Shown here: one piece after another, positions 38,906 to 53,000 of the stretch
Layout of the letters: every line of letters starts with the position of its first letter
Numbering within the stretch: position 1 is the stretch's first letter
Source of the DNA: Istiophorus platypterus
Lineage: Eukaryota; Chordata; Actinopteri; Istiophoriformes; Istiophoridae
Length of the DNA stretch: 64,000 nt
Assembly (NCBI GenBank): GCA_016859345.1
Contig: CM029124.1
Coordinates: 7,562,501-7,626,500, forward strand
Direction of reading: 5' to 3'
The notes under the pieces: model-generated
What the model was told of the DNA's origin: nothing
The model's database searches: none
What the model saw: the letters and a program-made list of their open reading frames with translations, nothing else
Program-made: the position numbers and the translations under genes

Positions 38906-41900
38906 AACACTATATGTTATAACATGTATGTGTGTTAGGGTTTTTTTCCGCCATAGCTGAAGTTCTCCACCAACAAGCTCACCGTTGTTGTCAGATTTGT
39001 GTCTTCATCTGCCAAATCCAGTTGCCAGGTGTGTGTATCTGTGTGTGTCTCAATGAGTCACTCATCCCTCCCTATGATCATATCTGAGGTTACATTCTGG
39101 GTCAGCGATTCAGACAGAGAGAGGATGTGGAAATTGCTCATTTATGTTCGTGTGTGTGTGTTTTGTTTGTTTGAGGCTTCACCAGCTGCAACCTCTCCCA
39201 TGAGCCCCCACCCCTGATCTCCTGAAACACCCACTGCTATACTCCAGTGTGTAAGTGTGTTTGTGTGTGTGGTGGTGAAAGATGGTCATCAATGCTTCAT
39301 CCCATAATGCAAATATGCAAATGAACATTACCAGACACTGGCTGTGGGGTCATTGGTAATGCCCCACCCCTAAACTCTTTTCTGTGTGTGTGAGCGTGTG
39401 CGTGTGCGTATGTTGAGTGAATTTGTGTGTGTTGTATTCGTCAGAGCTGCTTTTAAGTAGATCAGCTCATTAGCATGTTAATTACGTACAGAGCACTAAT
39501 TGCTGGATTTAACACAGGCACGCGGTGCGCTGTTAGGGGCCCGCCACAAAACACACATGCCCTGCACATGCTTTCATACACACTGTTTACCTCTAGCGTA
39601 CATGCAGCACCAGAGGTAGACCTTTGCAGCTCACGCGCACACACGCGCACACACTCTTGTGCTCCCCTGCCGCTGTTTGTTTTGCTGTAAGTATGGTCTC
39701 TGGCACAAACAGAGTTTCCAGGTTCACTCGTTAATCACTGCCTCTGTGAGATTAGCAGGCTAATTTACTTCTGGGTCATCAACAGCATCCAAAACACACA
39801 CATATACAAACACACCAGCTTACCGCAGCCCTGTTCACAAATCAAGTGCCAGTTGTACTTCCTCCAAATGATACTGCAGTGAACACACACTAATGATTAC
39901 AAGCAAACAAGATAGCTGGTGGTATTCAACCATCATCTGTCTTGTGTTATTGGTACATTTGTGGGTTTTTTTCCTGGCTGGTTGTCAAAACTTGGAAATA
40001 GTCAACAAAACTGATGTGCAGGGGGAAAAAAGTTTGACAGTTTAGCCCACTTTATCTGAACATAGAAAAGATTGTTGTTTGCAGTGTTTAGATTCTTTAA
40101 ACAATAACTGGCAATATAGTTCTCATTTTCACTCTCTCACCAACTTTTGTTTTAACATATTTCCTCCCTGCTTGAGTCAGATAATGACTAAATGCCTATA
40201 TAATCTAAAACATTGGTTTCAGACAGTGAATGGCCTTGAAAATGGTTAGATGAATAATGGATAAATAAGCCCTCTGTCAGAAAGTCTACAGTTGTAGCTA
40301 CAACGTCACAGAGGGAAACTAATAACGATCATGACACTAATCATCAGTGTTTTTCCGTTTTCTTTCGTTTTCATTGGCGTTGACAAAATGACGTGCAAGG
40401 CTGCGATACTCTTAGTTTTAATCGTGAGACCCTCGGTGTTAAAAGGCTTTTGGAAATTAATCATTTTATAAATCTGTCTCCAGGGAAGATGCATAAAATG
40501 TGTGGAATGGTTAAAGCGGATTTGACATGAAATTCCAGCAGGGATTCAGCCAAGCCTCAGGGTGGATTTTGAGTACCACAACACTTGACTTTTGTGCTCC
40601 AATTGAAGCTATCTCCCACCTCTCTTCTTCTCTTTTTATCTTTTATCTTCATCCCTTCATCTCCACCTTTTCATTCCGTCAGTCAGCAGACAAGCAGACA
40701 GTCGGGGGGAGGAGGGATGGAGGGGAAGCGATAAAAGAGGACAAAGCAGGCATCACTCCGCCTGCACCCGTCTCATCGCTGCGTCAGCACTAATGACTTA
40801 ATGAACACTTCTCCAGCAGATTAGCCCTTGACAGCCCATCATATGCGCCGCCCCGCTAGCCCTCATGCCCGTCCGCTTAGTATTGTATGTGCTAACCTGC
40901 TAGTGAGCTAGCTGGCAGCTAGCTCAGATTGCCACATCCTTATGAAAGTGATTAGCGACAGGAAATGCTAATGAGCCCTACAAAATGAGGAGCTGGCAGG
41001 ACACGTATGATAAGAGAGCAATGGTGGCGAGAGAATAGGAGGAGGAGGGTAGAGAGCTGATGAGAGATGAGTGGCTCAGAGGAAAAATACCTCATTCACA
41101 CCCACTCTTTTCTGTCATCTTGTATTGTGCATACATAGAGTTTAAATGAGAAAATAAAAGAAACAATGGAAATATTAAATAGTTAAGCAAGTATAATAGA
41201 AGAAAAAGAGAAATCAGAAAAAGATTGAAGAAAAATGAGGAAAAGAGATGTTGAAAGGCATAATATTGTTAACTCCAGCTCAACGTAGCTCCATCAAGGA
41301 TTCGGTCTTTGATTGTAAAGCTACTAATCATTATTTAGTACATAAACAATGACTATTGCGAAAGGTGTCGTACAAGGTGACAGACACACAGAGGATTTTC
41401 ACGTGACTCTGCAGGTCCCCACAGCCTCTTCTAGCTTGTTGTTTTGGTTTTCCGGCCCCTAAAAGCTGCTCTCATCAGCCATGTTTCCTGCTGCAGGGGA
41501 CAACAGGTATTGGCTGCACACTGTGCACTATTTATCTACTTAGTGTGCAAACGTGTTCCAGGCAAACCAAATTGCCCAAGATGTCTGACACATGTTAAAA
41601 TCAGACAATTCCCAGGACACAGCCACATAAACACTGCTAAAAGAATGTGGCCACGCGCGGCCCAGAACCCCTCTGAACGTAGTCTAGAGCGATCGGATAC
41701 CTCTACGTCCTCAATGCATTTTGGGCGCATTCACACCTGTACTTCGAGATTTCACTTTTGATTAGATTGCACAAAGATACATGTTAATGCCAGGTGTGAA
41801 CAGTACCTTAGATATTTGCTACATCAACTTCATAAGGTTATAACATATCACATTGTCATTGTTGTCAGCTTGTTTGACTGCCCCTGAGTGGCAAAAATAA

Positions 41901-44168
41901 TGACTGTGTGGGTATTGGCGTGAACATTAGCGAGTGCCATTCTTCAGCACATGTAACAAGGGGCTAGTGGTGTCATGATCATGGTCTCATTTGCGTGTCG
42001 AGACACCGACACCTCGTCCTCCCCCATGCGAGGACAGTGGCTTGATAACAGGCCTGCCGATCTTCTACGAACAAAAGAAGGGGACGGAGAGGGAGAAAGG
42101 GGGGGCGAGATGAGGCAAAATGATCCTCTTGTCTAATCCTTCAGGTTTCCACTGAGCAAAGCGCTCGTTATTTTTTCAGGACTTAATTGGCTGGAAAGTG
42201 GCTGACATGCAAAGTTGGGGACATTAACAGGGCTGTGCGCCGCAGTAAATGGCAACGCAAAGTGACAGTTAAATTGTACCTAGGGGAAATTATCCATCTT
42301 TCAACATCCTTAGCTCTTTTTTTTTTTTTTGCTGGATCGGCGGGCAGAGAGAGGGGGGAGTGGAAAGGGAGGCAGAGTGGGTGTAATTGCAATGCCAGGC
42401 CCTTTTTTTGCCAAGAGTGATGGGGTTTTTTTGTTTTTGTTTTTGTTTTTTGTTTTTTTGGGGTTTTTTTTTTTAAGATGTCTCATTAGAAAGGAGGGAT
42501 TATAAGTAGATGTGGAGAAGCTTGATGGAGGAATGAATGAGGTGGACAGATAGAGGAGATGAAACAAATCTGGAGAAGGAGTTTTGAAACATTCACCGAC
42601 ATCACTTGGCTACGATATGTAGAAATGGCCATGTTTTGCCACATTACGGTTAAGGTAAGTGTGCAATAAGCCAAATTACGTTAATTAAAAATAAAACAAA
42701 AACCTCGGCGTTCTGCACTCTTTTTTTTTTTTCTTTTTTTTTTTTTGCTTGTTTCATTTTTGGAGTAAATTGGGTACCCATGCACCTCCCTCTCCTCCTC
42801 CTCTGTCTCATTATGTCTCCACACTCTTTCTCTCATTTTCAAAAATCTCTTAGTCTCTCTTCTGTGCTGTTCAATCAGACTGTTGTGCAGTTGAACAGCC
42901 TCTTGACTGGCGCTGCTGAATAATGTTGTCCCTCTTCATTTCAATTAGTGGACCCCTTTACCTTCCAACCCTAATCACTCCATTCCTCCTCCCTCCATCT
43001 CTCTCTCTTCTGCTCCTGCCTCATAGAAGCCAAACTCAAGGTCGTACCATTTCCTGTTTGTTTTTTGTTTGCTTTTTTTTCCAGTTCGTTGGTCTTTCAG
43101 GCATATTTCTCTTCTCTGCTTGTCTAATTGATAAGAGGAGAAAACACTTCAGAAATTATACCTGTTCACTCTCAATTTCTCGCCCTCTCTTTCTCGCGGC
43201 CTGTCTCTGTCTCCTTCTCGCTCACTTACTCTGCCCCCTACCTCCCCAATGGGTGCCCTGTCTGCTTTGACCTCTGTGTGATTGACATGGTAATTACCCA
43301 ATCAACAGATTGATGGCAGCGCTGTCACAATAGAGGGGATTGAAGTGGTCGCTCTCCCTCCTCCTTCTCACAGCTTCTCGTTCTTTCGCTCGCTTTCCCC
43401 TATCTCTGTCTTTCTACTTCTCTCGTTATCACTCCATCAGGCGCACTCATCCTCTCTCTACGCGCTCTTTTGTTTGTTCATCCGCTCAGGAGGGATGGGC
43501 CAAGTGGGGTGGGGGGACGTTAGGAGGATAGACTGGGCAAGAAAAGGATGACATGAGACGAAGGGCGCAGGCTGGTGGTGGTGTGTGTTGGGGGGGGGGG
43601 GGGGGGGCTCTAATACTGTTGCCATATTTCTGCTAAATTGCTCTGTTGGGGGGGGGGGTCATCAGAAGGGAGTGAAAGCTGACAGCATGGAATCAAAAGG
43701 AAGAAGGTGAGGTGAAAAAGAGAAGGAACGAAAGGTAGGAGGAGAGGGAAGATGAGGAGGAAAGGGAAATGAGAGAAGAGGAATTGAGGGGTTGGAGAGG
43801 ACAGAGGAGGAGAAAGAGAGAAGTTGGGAGGTGTGATCGGAGCTGAGCAGAAAGGGTAAAGATCAGTTGGGTCCTTTGTCCAAAGCATTGCCTCCCGTCT
43901 AAAAGCCTTTCCAGAGAGATATTAGCCGCTTGCAGACAGCTGTGCAAGAGTGTGCCTGATTGTGTGAGAGTGATGTATTGGGGCCAAAAGGCCTCATCAC
44001 CTACAGTTGTGCTGTCATGATTTCAAAGGCCTGTATTGTTGTGGTGGGTCATAGTGCTCGAATAGGAGGTCATAGGGTTAACACCCCATGATACACTCTA
44101 TTCTCCACCAACACAATCCTGTACATGACTGATTGGACAGGCCTGACACCTAACTTGTTCTCTCTCTC

Positions 44169-44227
<59 letters not shown>

Positions 44228-46441
44228 ACGGACATACATGCAGTAAGGACCTGCCCGGAGCTCTAGAGGCGGCACTGGAGTGTCAGAAGCACTACAACCA
44301 CCTGCCTCGTATCCACGACATCCTCGTTGGTCTGGTGGAGAGAGGAGACACCGAACTGCTGCAGAAAGGTTACAGATTTGTCTGTCCAACTTTGTCAGAC
44401 ACTCTTCTGTCCCCAATCTATCAATGTAGCGCTAAAACAATGAGCACATCAACAGTACATTCATTGACAATATTGATCATTAACTAAAAGTAGGTGACCA
44501 AGTAGGCCAAGCATTTGCTGACGTCAGCAGTTTTTCCTCAGATTTATGTCATTCAAAATTGGACACCTTGATTTACTTTTTTAAATAAGCAGTTTAAAGT
44601 TATCACTTCACATCATCGATATTTTTCTTTATTTTCCTTTATAGATGAAATCGTAATTGATCAATCATAAAAACAATCGGCTATGAAAATTATCACAAGT
44701 CACCGCTCTTACCACCAATTGGTCATTAGTTGCACCTCTGACCATCAGTTGGTCAACCATACTGGCCAGGTTCCATAAAAAGTATCGTCCGCAAAAAACA
44801 GACACGTTACCCAGATTTCTTCATCAAACCTTGATTTTTTTATTTTTATTTTTTTTTTAAGAATATCTCTGGGGGGAATCTTATGCCTTTCGTCTGAAAG
44901 TTGACAATAAATTATAGGACCAAGAGAGATGGGGAATGATTTGTTGGATTTGAACTGGAGATATTGTGATTCATGGTGCGCACCTCAAACCAAAGAGTAA
45001 TACACCCCGGAGCCATGATTTTTAAAAATCTCACCTCATTAAAGTCTGTAATTTCCAAACAGCCTTATTAAAGATCAGTATAGCACTAAATACAGTGTCT
45101 GCTGCTCATAGGTAGCTTCATAAGACTGTCTGTGTCCCCTGGTTGACAACAACTTATATCCTATATCTTGTATTTCTCTGTGTGTGTATGGGGAAGCTAA
45201 TCCAATGTGCCTGCGCAACGTTTGCATTAAAAACGCACGCAATGGGTGCCAACAATGTGGAGCTTGCAAGGGGACCAGAGAGCACAAAATTTTAAGACCA
45301 GGGTCGTGGTGAAGCATGTCAGAAGATCGCAGTCTGAACAGTAGGCGTGGTGAAAAGGTCAAGTTCAATGTGCCGCAGGAGCAAGTGGCTCTGGAGTGTG
45401 TAAAGGTTGAAACTGTGCAGTGAAGCACCTCTTCACTTACTTCTGCCACCCACTCTCCCATCCACCTTTCCCTCCAAATCTCATCTCTGACAACCCCCCC
45501 CCCCAAAAGGTGACAGACCCTCGCTGTTCCATGAAAAAAACAAAATGACTTATACAATAATTATGTGACTGAAGCTAGCATGGAAACCAATGCCAACCAG
45601 TGGCTCTTGAAATATTGAAATGTTCCGTCTCCCACTCCCCCGTATAAAGTAGAGAGAGGTGATTTATAACAGAAAACCTTGAGTCACATTTAGTCTGACG
45701 ACAATGTGACTACATGTTGAGTGCCACCTCCCAATGCATCGGGGCATGTTCTTCTGGCCCCATGCTGTTGCAGTTCATGGATAGTATGAAAATTCACCTT
45801 AAAATGCACCACCTAAAATAAAAGTAGAAACGTGCTGGAAACTTTTGAACATGCAGCCATCCATTAGACTGACCTTCAGTGGTCCAAAACACACTGAAAG
45901 CATGGCATGGCTTATCAAAGGATCTTGAATCACATGTTTGACCTTGGGTTGAGTTCAAGCTTCAACAGAAAAATAAAATATAGGGTTTTTGTGAGGTAAC
46001 CACAGAAACCACTGAACTATTTAGAGACAAGAGGAGGTCACCAAACATGCTTTTAACCTGGAAAGGTCTACTGGAACCTGAGATATTGAAGATGGCATTA
46101 TTAAGCCTCAAATTAGGTTGTGAACACAAGAAAGCTGCCAAAATTTAGTCAGAAACATTTTTACAAACTTTACTACATTAGGTCTTAACTCAAAGAGTGA
46201 TTACAGTCCAAAATAGCAAAATCTCACCACATTGCTCTTTTTGACCTCGGATGACACAAGTGAAAGGAGAAGGATTATTTTCCTTCCTCTGCTTACTGAA
46301 TATGCTGGATGTCTGTGCGTGCGTGCGTGTTTGTGTGCATGTGTTTGGTACCTTCCCTGAAGCTGCTGGACAGAGATAATTCGTAACGCTGAGCAGAGTG
46401 CTTTAGTAAGTTTACGAGTAGAGCTTAGGCTTTCATTCGGG

Positions 46442-46495
<54 letters not shown>

Positions 46496-49400
46496 TGTAT
46501 GTGAGAGTGTGTGAGAGAGAGAAGGCTTGATATGGCTGCTTTGTGCCTGGGACATTTTGCCAAATGATGGATTCAGAAGGAAAGGATGAAGTGTGTGCTG
46601 TGTGTGTTCATTTTGCAGTCATTTTTATTCATGACCTCTCTCTGCTCTGTTTCCCCATCTGTCCGTCTCCCTGTCTGTCTTCCTCTTCAGCCATGGACTT
46701 TGTGAGTCAGGAGCGAGGGGAGATGAATATGCTGTATGATCTGTTCTTTGCATTCCTGCAGACGGGCCGCTACCGTGAGGCTCGTAAGATCATTGAGGTA
46801 ACCACTCACAATACTGGAATCCAATACACCCTATTTAAGGCCCATTACACTGGTATGCAGACTTATGCATAAAGGGAAAATTCAAAATATTTGGATTTGA
46901 TTTTCCTGGTATGACAACACTCATCCAGTGCCATGCACTGAACTGTACTAAAATCTGTTTAAATCCCTAAAAAGTTCTGCCTTTTTTATTTTCTGCCACC
47001 GAGGTTAGAACACAATGAGATATAACAGCTTTCATGTATTCTGCTTCAACTTCACTATTACACAGCTAAACTGAACAGCTCTTGTCTCCTCTTCATTTGA
47101 AGCATCCATGGATTTTTGTTTGACTGCAAGTTGCTGCATCTGTTTTCAATATAAAATTAGATTCTCAATCTTAGATGAGATGTCTGATTAAAAAAAAAAA
47201 AAAAACAAACAATTAAGTGAAATCGCTATGACATCCACACGACTGTCATGAGCCACAGAGGCCATACAGGATGGTATTGCCAAACTCTTTTAGTCATTGT
47301 AGCTCATCTGACCTGGATATTTTATGAATATTTATATCTTTGTCATGTTAAGTCCTGCTATAAAGCCCTGTAGATTAGTGTGAGAAAAATAGAGAGGCAA
47401 AGCAGGCAGATAAGAAGCGATTTTCACATGGATAAAAACGGATGGGCGGCCGGGGACCGGATAGCAGGACAGAGAGATTGATGATTAAATGAATAGAGGG
47501 ATGAGCCTGACATCAGAGGAAGGGAAACAAGGCCATTATATTTTCTGATCAGGATGAGAACAAAACGGAAGAACTCCTCTCTCGTGTCCTGTTGTGCACT
47601 AAAACAGGGATTTGTCCCTCTTGAGGATTTTCAAACCCTCTTAAATATTACTGACATGTTGTTATTGTGGCTCTCATTCCCCTTCTGTTAGATTGTATGG
47701 CTGTTATCCTACTTATAACAAAGAGTCAGCTACATGCCAATGATGTGTGACATTGATGACGCCTTGTAGATAGACTACAGATGTACATGCCGACATGATG
47801 TCAATGAGGGATGTAGGTTAGAGTGACAAAAGCTCAACCGCGACGCCCCATCTGTTGGGTTTTAATTTGAGGGTTTGGCCGGATTGTATTGGACAGGACA
47901 CAGTGTGAGGTTAAACCAGTGGACCTTTAAGTGATACTGTATGGATGGGGCATCTTCACTTGTCAACAGACAACTTCAGAATTTATATTAAAACCTTAGC
48001 TGCTAGTGCATTCACTGTGACAACTGGCTCATTCCTCCTTGATAACAGAGATTGAGCAGAATTCTCAAATTCCGTCCTTGAACCCAGAAAGATATTCCAT
48101 CATTGTGTTTCGGGTAAGCTGATGAATTTAAGTCAAATATTCCCTCTGCTTTTAAATCCATTTTGGTCTGGTAGTGTACAGTGGGTTTTTCAAAGCTTCA
48201 TAACAGCTTCCTGCTGTGGCTGGAAATGAGGTTGATGAAAATGGCGAGTGACCCAAAACTATAAAGTTGTGACCGAGAAAACCAAAACGGTTAGATAGAG
48301 CTGAGGTGACCTTTCAGAGTCGAATGATAATTCTCTGTAGATGCGTCACCGCAAGTGACCTCTTTCACATTACAACTAGAAATTTTATCCACTGCAAATA
48401 CAACAATATTGATTAATGCAGCTTTAAAGCATTATCAGCTGAGTGGTGGTGACCTAAGTTCCCCTGGAGGTGCCAATTTAGAGGTTTGCCGGCTTTTGAA
48501 GTATAATCAGGAAAAAGCCCAAAAAAAAAAAAGGTACTGAGATGATACATTTCAAAAGCCAGTGCCCACTTAACCTACGTAGATGTTTAGATCTTGACAG
48601 AAAGTTCACTTCTGAACCGTCACTTACGATAGTTGCATGACGATGGATATAGTGCTCGGGTGATATAACCACAATAGAAACCTATCTATCGCTCAAATAT
48701 GCAAACACACACACTCAAACACACAAATGAGAGCGTCAAGTGGCAGTCCAGAGTGGTGTCTCTCTTTAGACTGTGTTTGGTATAATTGGCAGCTGATTAA
48801 TCACAGCTAATTAAATGTAATGATAGAGAAAGGTGGCCAATTTTGTGCTAAATGGTCACGGTTAGGTAGAGGATTGTCAGGTGGCCGGGCCTATTATTTC
48901 GGCACGTGCGTGTGTGTGTGATGGTCAAGGTTAGGTAGTATTACTAAAGAGTGGTGAGCCATTATGTGTTTTTGTGTTAGGGAGAGGGGTTTGGCTATGT
49001 GTGTGTGGGGTTTTGTGTGTGTGTGTGTGTGTATGTGTTTGTGTGGACTAAGTGGCCAGGTTATTAGTGGAATTAGAACATTAGGCATTGAGATGGAGAG
49101 GGTTTGTTAAGTGGAGGTGAGGCGAGGTTGGTTTAATCTTTATTTTTGTGTATAAGCAGATAAGAATGAGAGAGAAACCTGTAAAGTTTTAGCATTCAAA
49201 GGCCATGCAAGACTCTTAACAAGGCAAAGTAATGACTGTAATACACTCCACTGTGTGTGTATGTGCATCAGAGGATTGTCCTGATAATCTGACCTGGTTG
49301 ACATTTTTCCATCATCTCTATATGAAAGTGAGAGTGTCGCCACTGTTTTTGTTTGTTTCCTCTTTGTATTCCTTTGATCCGCCCGTGCGTGTGTAAATTA

Positions 49401-49983
49401 TGTGCCTTCTTATTTCTGAGGATTTTGTTTTTCTGCCCAGATTAGGGAGATTTGTCCTGACGGGTTCAAAAATCCCAAACATATTCATATGTGTGTGTGT
49501 GTTTGCGAGTTGGATGTGGCGAAGGCTGCTTTTTGCCTGCAAGACTTTACCAAGTAAAGGGAATCGGAGGCAAAAAGATGGAGCACTTGCACTGGGCCTT
49601 AGTCTCTAAGAAGATTAGAAAGACTGAGAGAGAGTGAGTGCAACACATTTTAATTTGTCCCTTTGGCTGGTTGGGTAAGAACATAATGCCTTTGCCTGGG
49701 CCGGATGGAGGGGATGGGAAGGGAGGCAGGGGAAAAGACCGAGGAGGAGCACGAGAGATTTGGGGGGGGGGGGGGTGAGAGAAGTGGGGATTGAAAGAGG
49801 AAAGGATGACGGCAGTGAGGGATGGACAGAGAGAGGGATGAAGCCCATCTTTTCTTGACTCTCCCCTCCCTCTCAGGGTATGATGGGTTCCATCAAAGAG
49901 GCCAGCGGGAATTGAGCGTTGTTGATCCCCGTTCAGATTAACTTGCTGGCAGATCATTCTGTCTGTATCTCGCTCCCTCACTC

Positions 49984-50021
<38 letters not shown>

Positions 50022-53000
50022 CTCTATCTCCTTTTTTCCCCTCAGATTACCAGGAAGAGAGGGAGGGTGAGATTTCTCAGCCCTAGTCTTATTCAGATTG
50101 TATCAAAGCCCCAAGAGACAGATGAAATCCTGATCACTGCTATTCCATGATAATAATCATCTAGTCACTCCACATATCAGGCTAAATCTCAGCTACATGA
50201 GCCTGCAGATCAATCTATGTCAGCCCTTATTTGACAGCACACCCACTTGATCTATCTACATATCATTGGTGCCCTAAAAGTACTACGAATCTCCCAAAAC
50301 TGGGAGACGATTTACAGCTGGTGGGACTTTATCGTCTGTACATTTTAATCCTAACCTCTTATTGTTCTATTTTCTATTTTCTGTTTTTTCCGTCTTTTTT
50401 TTTTTTTTCTTTTCTGCTATGACCAGATCGGCTCAAAATTTAGGGAAACAAAATGAACTTCTGCTAGATATTTTCACTACTTTCTGATGTAACAAATCAA
50501 TCAATCTACAAAATAACAAAAATATAATTGGACAAATAGATTAGAATAATCTTTAGTCTAATCTAAAGTCAGATTTTGTATCTGAGTCCACTAAACACAG
50601 CTGTATTCCCAATTTGTTTTATCTTATGTAGTGATGCGCTGCTTTGGCTTTTATGTACCTCTATGCCCACTCAAGGCCACACAAAAATTAAGTTTGTGTT
50701 TTTTCATGCCATTTTACACTTATATCTTATCTGACAGTACATCAGTGTGAATTAACAAAAGACCATTGGTGTCACATAGAAGCATATGATCTCATTCTGC
50801 TGACAGAGGTATCCTGATTGTCCTGTTTTAAAAAAAATGCTTGATGAGAGCAGTTTCCAGGGCCTGTGGGAAGACAGAAAACTCTTCTCTTGGACATATT
50901 TTTGGAAAAGCCTGGTGACAGAATATCAATGAAACAGGAGGAGGATTTCAGCTGTTGTATAATGTCATTCAAGTTTTTCTGGTTGACAGGACCAAACTCT
51001 GTCATGCTACTTGAATTTGTTTTTAGGGTGACACACAGGAGACACATGTCCTGTTCCTGATGTTTGGACACTGACTTCTTCGCTGATCTTTCTGAATTTT
51101 GTCAGTGGAGAAAGAGAGAAATTCTTTGCAGGCCCTGGTGGAAAGAAGTTAAGAGGTTACTGACACAGGAAGGTTTGTTAGCCTGTTAACAGTAGCAAAC
51201 AAGTCACGAGCATTAATAATCATCAGTATTTGTAATTTTAGAAATGAAATGATCTACAAGCTCATTGTGTGAGACAAGAAAGGGCTGTGCACACAATTGT
51301 TCAAAAGGAACATTTGTGTGCACAGAGAGAGCACGCTCAAGGAAAACATAGGAATGATCAGAGGGAGCAACATCTTTCTTCGAAACCTTAGAAATGTTCA
51401 GACCCTTGGAGATGATCAAGTCCAGAGTGTGCTCATTGTTGTGTGTGAGCTTTGCCACATGCTGAGTCAAATCCATAGTTATCAAGAGCACAAGTCAGTT
51501 CTTAAGTGCTTCTGTCCTAAGGGTTGTCAACATGGATGTTAAAATTACCAACAATAACTCCACAGTCAAAGTCAATACAGATTAGAGACAGCAGTTCAGC
51601 AGGGTCATCAAAAAAGGGGTTTCATAGTATTTAGGTGGACTTTAGATAGGTGGTGGGCAGGGGCAGTGATGATTACGTCAACTCTGATGGGGGGGGGGTC
51701 ACAGGGAAGAGAATATGGGAGAAGGGCATCAGGTAAGTCGGGTACCAGCAGTGAGCAGCTTTTTCATCTGGTCGGTGAACTCCCAAGAGGGGGGAGGGTG
51801 GGGACAGGGTATCTGAAGAGGAGGGAGATTTGGATGGGGTTGGGGAAGGGGGGAGGAAGAAGAGGGTGAATCTTTAATGGCAGTTGTTGGTCAGGGTGGT
51901 GTAGCATCGTCTTCCTCGGTGCCTCTGATGTCTCTCGAGATTAAAGCTCCCTTCAGGGTCTCGGCTGCGTTGTTTTATGCCTTGCTTCTGTTTTGATTCC
52001 TCTTGTCTGTTGTGTTTGGCAGAGGGAAACAGACGGGTGTCATAGAGAGAAAAATAGTGTTCAACAGATCAATAAAGTCTCGTTTCAGCATTTCAGACTG
52101 CTGCTTCACAACATCATTTGTTCCTTGTGTACAGTATGATTTTTTTCACCATTGGGTGTGATGCCACGATACGCAGGATTCTTTCCATTGTGTCAGGGAA
52201 CACAGAAACCGAGTGCTTTGTTGTTTTTACCACATATGCCTCACACATGTTTTACAGAAAAACACCAAAGTTTGAGGCCCAGTCCTTGTTCATGTCAATT
52301 GTAAGAAAGCAGTGTCACTGTAAGAAAGCAGGAAGCACCAGTACACATGCTGACATTCAGGAGATGTTCAGTGCAGCTACAGTTTGTCGATGCTGTTATT
52401 TATCTACTCCCTGGTTTCTTTCCTTAGAAAATTTCATTTTTTCTCATATTTTTAGACCCCTGGGCTGAGGGCAAGGCCTGGACGCCTGCAGTGGTACGCT
52501 GAGAAATGCATTTATGCCAACCAGGTAACACACCAACAAAAACACCCACGCAGACTAACATAACAGGCTGAAATAATCAAGGTCACAAAGAAGAAATTGA
52601 AAAGAAAAGTGAAAATATGGAAATTCCAACCTTAATTTCATATATTGTTGTGTTTGTGTGTATAGATTGAGGCCTTGGAGCAGATGGTTGACATGACAGC
52701 AAAGCTGTTTGAGTGCGACAGAGATGAGATGTACAGTTACATGCTCCGTCTCTGCAGTAAGTTTCCTTCTTTCAAGCTTTATTCTGTTTTTTTGTTTGTT
52801 TGTTCTTTTTTTTTTTCCCCCTCAATATGTATGTGGATCCCCGCCCGGTGTGCTTCTAAGTGTGCTGTGTGATATGAGTGTGTGTGTGTGTGTTCGAGAG
52901 GCAGAGAATATGATCAGTTAGAGGTAAGCAGAAGATATGGTGTGATTGCTGCAGTGGGGAACAGAGCAGATAACATTTGTGATTGGAGTGTTAAAGCTGA

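Larger units (their letters stand above)
38794..44243 (+). other. LRPPRC intron 23 (5.5 kb)
   Basis: Holds a CA tract at 38849-38900, a TAATTA-rich patch at about 39460-39510, a 23-bp near-perfect palindrome at 40904-40926, T-rich homopolymers at 42317-42330, 42430-42475 and 42721-42746, an 18-nt G run at 43590-43607 and the TG tract before exon 24. No exon found. Confidence 0.85.
44369..46690 (+). other. LRPPRC intron 24 (2.3 kb)
   Basis: Holds a tRNA-like SINE scrap at 44917-45018, a TG tract at 46444-46487 and an antisense open frame of 160 codons at 45075-45557 with no recognisable domain. No exon found. Confidence 0.85.
46798..52455 (+). other. LRPPRC intron 25 (5.7 kb)
   Basis: Holds a poly(A) tract at about 47191-47205, several TG runs (49014-49032 and others), a (TC)n tract at about 49977-50016, and an old minus-strand LINE at 50770-52300 that ends about 150 bp before exon 26. 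No exon found. Confidence 0.85.

Noticed and set aside
45075..45557. 160-codon antisense open frame in intron 24
   Set aside because: No recognisable domain or codon pattern, no splice-consistent extension. It might be an old element fragment but nothing supports a gene.
52118..52468. 116-codon + strand frame running into exon 26
   Set aside because: The upstream part is the antisense of the LINE ORF1 remnant and the exon 26 acceptor at 52455 explains the conserved end.
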